From contig CANKNL010000089.1 of assembly GCA_947483345.1 (NCBI GenBank), positions 1 through 10,313 of the forward strand: DNA of 10,313 nucleotides. Direction: 5' to 3'. Shown here piece after piece: positions 1-5,992 of this stretch. Numbering within the stretch: position 1 is the first letter of the stretch; every line of letters starts with the position of its first letter. A model generated the notes under the pieces. That model was not told the origin of the DNA. It saw nothing but the letters and a program-made list of their open reading frames with translations, and ran no database searches. A program made the translations under genes and the position numbers. Source of the stretch: Chitinophagaceae bacterium. Its GTDB lineage: Bacteria > Bacteroidota > Bacteroidia > Chitinophagales > Chitinophagaceae.

Positions 1-84
1 AAGGCCAAATGCAAAACCAGCAGGGATGGCTGCATAAATCTCAAAAGTGGCAAGGCCGGCAACGGTGAGTATTTTTAAAAACAT
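1..84 (-). CDS. N-terminal fragment of a small membrane protein, possibly small multidrug export family (COG2426)
   Basis: A leftward reading frame starts with ATG at 84-82 and stays open to the window edge, giving 28 residues that begin MFLKILTVAGLATFEIYAAI and end PAGFAFGL. The fragment is hydrophobic and could be the first membrane helix. The pattern E-x-x-x-A-I-P-x-G resembles the start of the small multidrug export family (COG2426), where an early 'E..gAIP.G' motif lies in the first helix. That family link rests on one short motif and is tentative. No clear ribosome binding site precedes the ATG. The gene is divergent from the OmpH-like gene and its 3' part lies outside the window, so length and topology cannot be judged. 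Confidence 0.5.
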   Translation of the reverse strand, partial: MFLKILTVAGLATFEIYAAIPAGFAFGL

Positions 85-169
85 AATGTAAAGTACTTAT
101 ATGGAAATTTCAGATTATGGCGAAAATAGCTGAAACGATTCAACAAAGATGAATAATTTAATAATTGGC

Positions 170-184
170 CCCGGTAATGCCGGG
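170..184. repeat. Short GC-rich inverted repeat in the divergent intergenic region
   Basis: CCCGG at 170-174 and CCGGG at 180-184 form a perfect 5-bp stem with a TAATG loop, standing out from very AT-rich surroundings. No T-run follows it on either strand, so it does not look like an intrinsic terminator. It lies about 86 bases upstream of the leftward start at 84 and 118 bases upstream of the OmpH-like start. It could be an RNA hairpin in a leader or a protein site. The rest of the 85-302 gap shows nothing I can name, apart from an 8-bp palindrome AAGTACTT at 91-98. Confidence 0.35.
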
Positions 185-294
185 AATAAGACATGTAAGT
201 ATTTTACCGAAATAGTCCTCTGGCGTTAACCCTTTCCTAAAAAATAATGAAAGCCATTGTCCTGTAGCACTTTGTGAGTATATTGCCATCAAAT

Positions 295-301
295 AAAAGG
301 G
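295..301 (+). promoter_or_regulatory. Purine-rich ribosome binding site that bears on the OmpH start choice
   Basis: AAAAGGG ends one base before the ATG at 303 and four bases before a second in-frame ATG at 306. The spacing fits the second ATG better, so the protein may really begin MKNLSF rather than MMKNLSF. Shine-Dalgarno-like sites are otherwise scarce in this window, which is usual in Bacteroidota. Confidence 0.4.
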
Positions 302-302
302 C

Positions 303-917
303 ATGATGAAAAATTTATCTTTTGTGTTGAATATCGTTTTATTCGCTGCTGTTGGGTTTCTGTATTATTATAATTTTTCGATAAAAAAGACCGAAACAGC
401 AACAAAGCCGGGCAGTAGTTTATTAACAACAGACACTCATGGCTACAGGCCACCACTGGCTTATGTTGAACTTGATAGTCTGAATGAAAAAATAATTTTT
501 ATAAAAGAAAGGCGCAAGGAACTGGAGGCCGAAATGAAAGCCATTGAACAGGAACAGGAAAACGGATATCGTGGATTGCAGGCACAGAAAGATAATTTTT
601 TAAAAAAAGGCGCAGCCATAACTGAAGCTGAAGCACAGGCCTTTCAGGGAAAACTGATTGACCAACAGCAACAGATCGATACCAGAAAACAGGAACTTAG
701 TCAAAAGCTGAATGAAAAAAGTTTTAGTATTATGGAAGACATTCAAAAAAAACTGAAAAGTTTTTTAACAGAATACAACCAGGATAAAAAATACATGTAC
801 ATCTTTACAACAGGTACCGGACTTGATTATATGGTATTTAAGGATAGCAGTTTAAATATCACCAATGATGTTATAAAAGGTATGAATGTGAAAATGAAAA
901 CGGAAGCAAACAAATAA
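303..917 (+). CDS. OmpH/Skp-family periplasmic chaperone-like protein, membrane-anchored
   Basis: This is a 204-residue OmpH/Skp-like protein. Known family members are periplasmic chaperones that hold unfolded outer-membrane proteins. Residues 5-23 form one hydrophobic helix (NLSFVLNIVLFAAVGFLYYY). No convincing signal-peptidase site follows it, so it probably stays as an inner-membrane anchor with the rest in the periplasm. After a short linker, 'AYVELDSLNEKI' (53-64) matches the family's first strand. Residues about 60-155 are charged and Gln/Glu/Lys-rich, as expected for the coiled-coil tentacles. The C-terminal part, with 'YMYIFTTGTGLDYMVF' and 'LNITNDVIKGMN', matches the closing strands and the 'DIT..Vi..lN' family tail. 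The start could be 306 rather than 303. No bamA or second skp copy is adjacent. The family call is confident; a chaperone role is inferred. Confidence 0.85.
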   Translation: MMKNLSFVLNIVLFAAVGFLYYYNFSIKKTETATKPGSSLLTTDTHGYRPPLAYVELDSLNEKIIFIKERRKELEAEMKAIEQEQENGYRGLQAQKDNFLKKGAAITEAEAQAFQGKLIDQQQQIDTRKQELSQKLNEKSFSIMEDIQKKLKSFLTEYNQDKKYMYIFTTGTGLDYMVFKDSSLNITNDVIKGMNVKMKTEANK

Positions 918-1061
918 ATTCCCACAATTTCTATATCTTGTTCATAAGTTACCGGATTTTCAATCTGAATTTATCGAAGGCGGGTTTATAATAGCCCACC
1001 GGCAGCGACGAACTCAGCCTGAAAGACTCCTGGTATTTATACTGCAAAAACCAAAATAACC

Positions 1062-2483
1062 ATGTCAGAACAAACTGCTGCTTTTAAACCAACACTTGGT
1101 TTATTCGACTCCACCATGATTGTTGCCGGCTCCATGATAGGCTCCGGTATTTTTATTGTTAGTGCCGATATTACCCGTAATGTGGGCAGTGCCGGATGGT
1201 TGATAGCCGTTTGGCTGATTACCGGCTTTATGACATTAACTGCGGCTTTAAGTTACGGTGAGTTAAGCGCTATGTTTCCAAAAGCTGGCGGACAATATGT
1301 GTATTTAAAAGAAGCTTTCAACCCGTTAGCCGGCTTTTTGTATGGCTGGAGTTTTTTTGCTGTAATACAAACAGCAACCATTGCTGCAGTAGGTGTTGCG
1401 TTCAGTAAATTTCTGGCTTACATAGTACCCGGCCTCGGCCCCGAAAATATTCTGGCCGATCTTGGTTTTATAACAATCAATGCAGGACAACTGGTTTCCA
1501 TTGTGCTTATCACTTTTCTTACTTACATTAATACCAAAGGCATAGAAGGTGGAAAAATGATACAGACAACTTTTACTGTTGTAAAATTACTTTCCTTATT
1601 TGGCTTAATAATCTTTGGACTTTTACTGGCTGCAAAAGGCAGTATATGGAATGCAAACTGGACAGATGCCTGGCAAATGACAAGCAGGAATGCTGAAGGC
1701 ACTGTTATTGGTGGTGTTGCCGGCTCTGCCATTTTAGGGGCTATTGCTGCTTCCATGGTGGGTTCTATCTTCAGCAGTGATGCATGGAACAACGTAACTT
1801 TTATTGCAGGCGAAGTAAAAAATCCAAAACGCAATATTGGCCTTGCTTTATTTTTAGGAACATTGGTTGTTACAGTCATATATGTATCTGCAAACCTGAT
1901 GTATATAAGTGTGTTGCCTTTAAATGAAATTGCTTCTGCTCCGCAGGACAGGGTAGCGGTTGCAGCAAGTAAAGCTATATTCGGTAATATCGGCACTTAT
2001 GTAATTGCGGTAATGATCATGATATCAACTTTTGGCTGCAACAACGGGCTGATACTTGCAGGTGCAAGGGTGTATTACACGATGGCAAAAGATGGCTTGT
2101 TCTTTAAAAAAACAGGCAAACTAAATAAAAATAATGTGCCCGAATTTGCATTGTGGATACAATGCCTGGTGGCTTCCATATTGTGCCTCAGCGGTAAGTA
2201 TGGCGATCTGCTTGATATGATCTCATTTGTAGTGGTAATGTTTTATGCATTAACCATACTGGGTATTTTTATTTTAAGAAAAAACAGACCGGATGCCGAA
2301 CGACCTTACAAGGCATTCGGTTATCCATTGTTACCGGCGATCTACATTTTAATGGCCATTGCTTTTTGTGTGCTGTTGATCATTTATAAACCCGCATTTA
2401 CATGGCCTGGTTTAATTATTGTATTGGCAGGCATACCTATTTATTATATTGCAGTTGCTAATAATAAAAAAGAACAAGCGTAA
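1062..2483 (+). CDS. APC-superfamily amino acid permease (LAT-like)
   Basis: This 473-residue integral membrane transporter has about 12 hydrophobic segments, the usual length and topology for the amino acid-polyamine-organocation superfamily. GSGIF at residues 27-31 lies in the unwound first helix that binds the substrate backbone in known structures. 'YGELSAMFPKAGGQYVYL' follows helix 2. 'DAWNNVTFIAGEVKNPKRN' begins at residue 240, covering helix 6 and the next loop. These two stretches are most like the LAT/SteT type of exchanger or permease for neutral amino acids; the actual substrate cannot be read from sequence. The C-terminal 'RKNRPDAERPYKAFGYP' loop is also typical. The TAA stop shares its last A with the ATG of the kinase gene, so the two are very likely cotranscribed and translationally coupled. 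The 144-base gap upstream has no clear promoter or Shine-Dalgarno site. Confidence 0.92.
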   Translation: MSEQTAAFKPTLGLFDSTMIVAGSMIGSGIFIVSADITRNVGSAGWLIAVWLITGFMTLTAALSYGELSAMFPKAGGQYVYLKEAFNPLAGFLYGWSFFAVIQTATIAAVGVAFSKFLAYIVPGLGPENILADLGFITINAGQLVSIVLITFLTYINTKGIEGGKMIQTTFTVVKLLSLFGLIIFGLLLAAKGSIWNANWTDAWQMTSRNAEGTVIGGVAGSAILGAIAASMVGSIFSSDAWNNVTFIAGEVKNPKRNIGLALFLGTLVVTVIYVSANLMYISVLPLNEIASAPQDRVAVAASKAIFGNIGTYVIAVMIMISTFGCNNGLILAGARVYYTMAKDGLFFKKTGKLNKNNVPEFALWIQCLVASILCLSGKYGDLLDMISFVVVMFYALTILGIFILRKNRPDAERPYKAFGYPLLPAIYILMAIAFCVLLIIYKPAFTWPGLIIVLAGIPIYYIAVANNKKEQA

Positions 2484-3469
2484 TGGATTTTGATAAACTT
2501 TTTCATGATTTTACAAAGCTGAAAATGGCCGTAATAGGCGATGTGATGCTTGATACTTACTGGTGGGGTCAAGTTGACCGCATTTCGCCTGAAGCACCGG
2601 TGCCCGTTGTGTCATTGAATAAGCGGGAATATCGAATGGGTGGTGCCGGTAATGTGGCGTTAAATGCCGTATCACTTGGTGCAAAGGTAAACGTGATCAG
2701 CGTTTTTGGGAAAGATGATGACGGAGAGCATTTAATCAGGTTATTTGAGGAAAAAAATATCAATACCCAATACATTGTACAAAGTGCACACCGTATTACC
2801 ACCAACAAAATACGTATTATCAGCCGCAACCAGCATATGATGCGACTGGATGCAGAGATTCTGGACGACCTGATTGTAGAGGATGAGACATGCCTGTTGA
2901 ATGCCTTCGAAAATTACATCGTTACAGAAAGTCCGGACGTGGTAATATTGGAAGATTATAACAAAGGGGTACTTACAGAAAAAGGGATTAAACACATTAT
3001 TGATTTATGTAAAAAACATAAAATACTAACGGCTGTTGATCCTAAAAGAAAAAATTTCTTTTCATTTGAAGGGGTTGATATATTTAAACCTAACCTTAAA
3101 GAAGTAAAAGACGGGTTACATATTTTACGTGAAGAAATAAATATGAGTGTTCTTAAAGACATGCATCTGTTATTGGCGGATAAACTTAAACACCGCATAT
3201 CATTAATTACTTTATCCGAGAAAGGCGTTTTTTATCAACTGGAAGATAAGGCAGACATCATCTCCACACATATCCGCAGCATTGCAGACGTGAGTGGTGC
3301 CGGGGATACCGTAATTGCCATCGCTGCCCTTACTTACGCCGCAACAGGAGATGCCAGGCTTATGGCAGAAATGGCCAATATCGGCGGAGGCCTGGTTTGT
3401 GAAGAAGTGGGTACCGTTGCCATTGATAGAGGCAGGTTTATAGAAGAGTGTAAAAAAATATTGACCTAA
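2483..3469 (+). CDS. hldA: D-glycero-beta-D-manno-heptose-7-phosphate kinase (PfkB/ribokinase family), single-domain form
   Basis: This 328-residue sugar kinase matches the kinase half of HldE (RfaE domain I). That enzyme phosphorylates heptose-7-phosphate at C1 on the route to ADP-heptose for the LPS inner core. Diagnostic stretches are 'GDVMLDTYWWG' (19-29), 'RISPEAPVPVV' (33-43) and 'GGAGN' (53-57). Further on are 'RIISRNQHMMRLDAE', 'VVILEDYNKGVL', 'VDPKRKNFFSFEGVDIFKPN' and the PfkB signature 'DVSGAGDT' (269-276), in which Asp275 is the expected catalytic base. The protein ends after this domain. The adenylyltransferase half of bifunctional HldE is absent and should be encoded elsewhere (hldC/rfaE2). 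The start overlaps the permease stop in TAATG. Its own stop overlaps the opposing membrane-protein gene by 4 bases. A related PfkB substrate cannot be fully excluded, but the N-terminal motifs strongly favour HldA. Confidence 0.9.
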   Translation: MDFDKLFHDFTKLKMAVIGDVMLDTYWWGQVDRISPEAPVPVVSLNKREYRMGGAGNVALNAVSLGAKVNVISVFGKDDDGEHLIRLFEEKNINTQYIVQSAHRITTNKIRIISRNQHMMRLDAEILDDLIVEDETCLLNAFENYIVTESPDVVILEDYNKGVLTEKGIKHIIDLCKKHKILTAVDPKRKNFFSFEGVDIFKPNLKEVKDGLHILREEINMSVLKDMHLLLADKLKHRISLITLSEKGVFYQLEDKADIISTHIRSIADVSGAGDTVIAIAALTYAATGDARLMAEMANIGGGLVCEEVGTVAIDRGRFIEECKKILT

Positions 3470-4149
3470 AGGTTGTTTTTTTTATCATTTTTAAGCTGTT
3501 GTTTTTTTTCTGCAATGACCAGCCACCTGTTGAAATTTACAAATAATTCAAAAAATATTTTAGCAATTACAAATACCAGAATAAAAACTTTCCCTGCCCC
3601 AAAACTCAGAAATATACTCCCAAGTATCACCACAAATTGTTGTACAAAAATTCTCATGTACGGTTCAAACATCAACCTGCCTAAAGACCTGGTTTTGTAA
3701 TTACCCGAGATTAAAAATTCAAATATATTTTGCAGGGTGTAATACGCTACAAAAATCAACAGCATCAGTTTCCCATTATCGTCTAATAACGCCGGTATTT
3801 TTTTATAGTTCATTAAAAAAGAATTACCGGGTATTAATCCGCTGACATTAAAAAATATTTGGGTTTGTACAAAAACAAAAAAACCATAATGAATGATAAA
3901 AAAGAAAATAAAAAACCACCCACTTTGCATAGTGGTAGCTCCCCCGTTTTCCCACACATCTTTTTTTCTTACAAAAATGGTTACACAAGCCATTTTTAAC
4001 ACATTAATTAATCCGATAATTACGGTTTCTAAGCAATACACCAAAAAAACCTGGGCTGCATTCCAGCCTTCAAACCATACGCCATACAAAGGAATCAGGT
4101 TTACGATAATGAGTCCATAGTCGCCCGCTGTTAATTCTCTTTTAAACAT
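3466..4149 (-). CDS. DUF6498-like multi-pass membrane protein of unknown function
   Basis: This 227-residue leftward gene runs from ATG at 4149-4147 to TAG at 3468-3466. It encodes an integral membrane protein with about six hydrophobic segments and a Lys/Asn-rich tail that is probably cytoplasmic. The N-terminal pattern, with 'IVNLIPLYGVWFEGW' (15-29) and 'YCLETVIIGLINVLKM' (38-53), resembles the DUF6498 family, with its conserved 'NliPl.gv....W' and 'Y..E..iig..N.lkm'. A charged loop follows, with 'VRKKDVWENGGATT', then further helices. No enzymatic or transport motif is visible and I assign no function. It converges on the heptose kinase with a 4-base overlap (CTAA) and diverges from the isoaspartyl peptidase gene across 74 bases. 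The DUF link is from remembered motifs, so it is moderately sure; the reading frame and membrane nature are sure. Confidence 0.75.
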   Translation of the reverse strand: MFKRELTAGDYGLIIVNLIPLYGVWFEGWNAAQVFLVYCLETVIIGLINVLKMACVTIFVRKKDVWENGGATTMQSGWFFIFFFIIHYGFFVFVQTQIFFNVSGLIPGNSFLMNYKKIPALLDDNGKLMLLIFVAYYTLQNIFEFLISGNYKTRSLGRLMFEPYMRIFVQQFVVILGSIFLSFGAGKVFILVFVIAKIFFELFVNFNRWLVIAEKKQQLKNDKKNNL

Positions 4150-4188
4150 GGTACTAAAATTATAGATGGTTTATGCATGGAAATTAGA

Positions 4189-4196
4189 TATTTTTG
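4189..4196 (+). promoter_or_regulatory. Bacteroidota-type -7 promoter box for the isoaspartyl peptidase gene
   Basis: TATTTTTG is a perfect match to the TAnnTTTG -7 element used by the Bacteroidota primary sigma factor. It lies 27 bases before the ATG at 4224, so transcription would begin around 4202-4204 and leave an AT-rich leader of about 20 bases. The -33 TTG element is not clearly present at the usual spacing. The box covers the TTG codon at 4194, which argues that this TTG is promoter DNA rather than a start codon. Confidence 0.55.
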
Positions 4197-4223
4197 AGCA
4201 ATATTAAATACCCAATAACACGT

Positions 4224-5174
4224 ATGCAACAATTTTCATTAGCTATTCATGGCGGAGCAGGTACTATTTTAAAAGAAGATATGAACGCCGATCTGGAAAA
4301 AGCGTATTGTAATGGCCTGGAAGATGCACTGGCAGCAGGTTACACTGTGTTGGAAGAAGGTGGTTCGGCCGTTCATGCTGTTCAGGCTTCTATTGTGGTC
4401 TTAGAAGATAACCTGTTATTTAATGCCGGCAAAGGTTCTGTTTTTACAAAAAAGGGTGTGCAGGAAATGGATGCGGCAATCATGTATGGAAAAGATTTAT
4501 CGGCGGGAGCAGTTGCCGGTATCAGAAATGTGCGTAACCCGATTGCATTGGCTGCAGAAGTGATGCTTAACAGCAACCATGTTTTTTTAAGTGGAAAAGG
4601 GGCTAATGATTTTGCCATCAAGCAGGGGATCAAATTAGAACCTGATGAATATTTTTTCTCACAGTTCAGATACGACCAATGGAAAGAAATCAGGGACAGT
4701 GATAATTATTCACTCGATCATACCCATAAAGGTGTGGAGGAATTAATGAAAGATAAAAAATTTGGAACCGTTGGTGCAGTGGCCTGCGACATGAACGGAC
4801 ATATTGCCGGGGCTACCAGTACGGGAGGTATGACAAATAAAAAATATGGCCGCATAGGCGACAGCCCAATAATTGGTGCGGGTACTTATGCCAACAACAA
4901 AACCTGTGCAATAAGTTGTACCGGTCATGGAGAGCCGTTTATACGTGCGGTGGCGGCTTATGATGTAAGTTGTTTAATGGAATATAAAGGCATGAGTTTA
5001 GCGGAAGCTATGCATGAAGTAGTACATGTTAAGTTAGTAAAAATGGATGGTGAGGGTGGCATGATTGGTGTGGATGCCAGGGGAAATACAGCCCTCATCT
5101 TTAACAGTGCCGGCATGTACCGGGCAATGAGAAACAATAAAGGAGAAAAAATTATAGGAATTTACAAAGATTAA
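4224..5174 (+). CDS. iaaA: Isoaspartyl peptidase / L-asparaginase, Ntn-hydrolase family (Asparaginase_2)
   Basis: This 316-residue enzyme of the plant-type asparaginase family cleaves beta-aspartyl (isoaspartyl) dipeptides and, more weakly, L-asparagine. The precursor cuts itself before a threonine that becomes the N-terminal nucleophile of the beta subunit. That residue is Thr182 in 'KKFGTVGAVACD', close to the equivalent position in E. coli IaaA. 'AIHGGAGT' (7-14) is the usual start of the family. 'TSTGGMTNKKYGRIGDSPIIG' holds the Gly-rich and Arg/Asp substrate-binding residues, and 'CTGHGEPFIR' is the late signature, with His where Thr is more common. There is no signal peptide, so a cytoplasmic location is likely. 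I chose ATG 4224: the ten codons from an upstream TTG at 4194 add nothing family-like and overlap a -7 promoter box. IspD follows after 48 bases on the same strand and may be cotranscribed. Confidence 0.93.
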   Translation: MQQFSLAIHGGAGTILKEDMNADLEKAYCNGLEDALAAGYTVLEEGGSAVHAVQASIVVLEDNLLFNAGKGSVFTKKGVQEMDAAIMYGKDLSAGAVAGIRNVRNPIALAAEVMLNSNHVFLSGKGANDFAIKQGIKLEPDEYFFSQFRYDQWKEIRDSDNYSLDHTHKGVEELMKDKKFGTVGAVACDMNGHIAGATSTGGMTNKKYGRIGDSPIIGAGTYANNKTCAISCTGHGEPFIRAVAAYDVSCLMEYKGMSLAEAMHEVVHVKLVKMDGEGGMIGVDARGNTALIFNSAGMYRAMRNNKGEKIIGIYKD

Positions 5175-5222
5175 ACAGATATCAGTAAGGCTTAAAGCCG
5201 TTAGACACAAATACCAGATACC

Positions 5223-5888
5223 ATGAATAAATTTGCCATTATTGTGGCGGGAGGAACCGGAAGCCGGATGAATAATTCTACACCTAAACAATTTTTACTG
5301 TTACAGGGTAAACCTGTTTTGTATTATACCATTAACACTTTCTTACAGGCATACGATGATTTAAAGATTATCCTGGTTTTGCCGGAAGAGCATGTTGCTG
5401 CCGGACAGGAAATTATTGATGCATTTTTTGATTACAGTCGAATTCAGATCGCCGTTGGCGGCAGAACAAGATTTCATTCGGTACAAAATGGATTACAACT
5501 GGTGAATGCGGAGAGTATTGTTTTTGTACATGATGCCGTGCGTTGTTTGGTAAGTGTCGATTTAATCAGTCGCTGCTACGATGCAGCCTGCGAAAGCGGC
5601 TCAGCTATTCCGGTTATTGATTGTAAAGACAGTGTGCGTATTATTACAGAGCAGGGCAATGAAGTTGTTGACAGAACAACCCTAAAACTGGTACAAACAC
5701 CACAAACCTTTCACAGTAAAATTCTGATTCCAGCATACCAGATCGATTATAAAGATAAATTTACCGATGAAGCCACTGTTGTTGAAGCTTTTGGATTAAA
5801 AGTGCAGTTGGTTGCAGGGGAAGAGAATAATTTTAAAATAACCCGACCTGTTGATTTACTATTAGCAGAATCAATAATAGCCCGATAA
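5223..5888 (+). CDS. ispD: 2-C-methyl-D-erythritol 4-phosphate cytidylyltransferase
   Basis: IspD joins CTP and 2-C-methyl-D-erythritol 4-phosphate to give CDP-methylerythritol, the third step of the MEP isoprenoid route in the cytoplasm. At 221 residues it has the normal single-domain length. The CTP-binding loop 'AGGTGSRMNNSTPKQ' (9-23) includes Arg15 and Lys22, matching the catalytic Arg20 and Lys27 of the E. coli enzyme. 'FVHDAVRC' carries the metal-binding aspartate at residue 104. 'VQTPQTFH', 'FTDEATVVEAFG' and 'NNFKITRPVDLLLAE' are the late IspD signatures. One small oddity is Cys after 'HDAVR', where many orthologs have Pro. No IspF domain or gene is adjacent. It begins 48 bases after the isoaspartyl peptidase, with no clear promoter or terminator in between. 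Confidence 0.95.
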   Translation: MNKFAIIVAGGTGSRMNNSTPKQFLLLQGKPVLYYTINTFLQAYDDLKIILVLPEEHVAAGQEIIDAFFDYSRIQIAVGGRTRFHSVQNGLQLVNAESIVFVHDAVRCLVSVDLISRCYDAACESGSAIPVIDCKDSVRIITEQGNEVVDRTTLKLVQTPQTFHSKILIPAYQIDYKDKFTDEATVVEAFGLKVQLVAGEENNFKITRPVDLLLAESIIAR

Positions 5889-5992
5889 TATATTTTAAGT
5901 GAACAACCCTGCTATTTTAGTTGCTTTTGGATATGTATCATTGGTTTTCGCTACTGACTGGTTGATACCTCAAAGACAATTACAAACGGCAT

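Noticed and set aside
941..1000. A hairpin after the OmpH-like gene (GGCGGG with CCCACC near 980-1000) as a terminator.
   Set aside because: The stem has a mismatch and a nine- to ten-base loop, and no T-run follows.
1523..1996. A 157-codon open frame antisense to the amino acid permease.
   Set aside because: It lies wholly inside a strongly matching transporter gene, has no family resemblance and mirrors the permease codon pattern.
4155..4162. TAATTTTA on the minus strand as a -7 box for the DUF6498-like gene.
   Set aside because: The last base mismatches and it is only five bases from the ATG, which would require a nearly leaderless transcript.
4194..4223. A TTG start adding ten residues to the isoaspartyl peptidase.
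   Set aside because: It overlaps a -7 promoter box, and the extra residues precede the normal family N-terminus.
5190..5200. GGCTTAAAGCC between the isoaspartyl peptidase and ispD as a terminator.
   Set aside because: It is only a four-base-pair stem with a three-base loop and lacks a T-run; cotranscription is more likely.
5936..5943. TATCATTG as a -7 promoter box for the methyltransferase gene.
   Set aside because: It matches TAnnTTTG at five of the six fixed positions and no -33 TTG lies at the expected distance.
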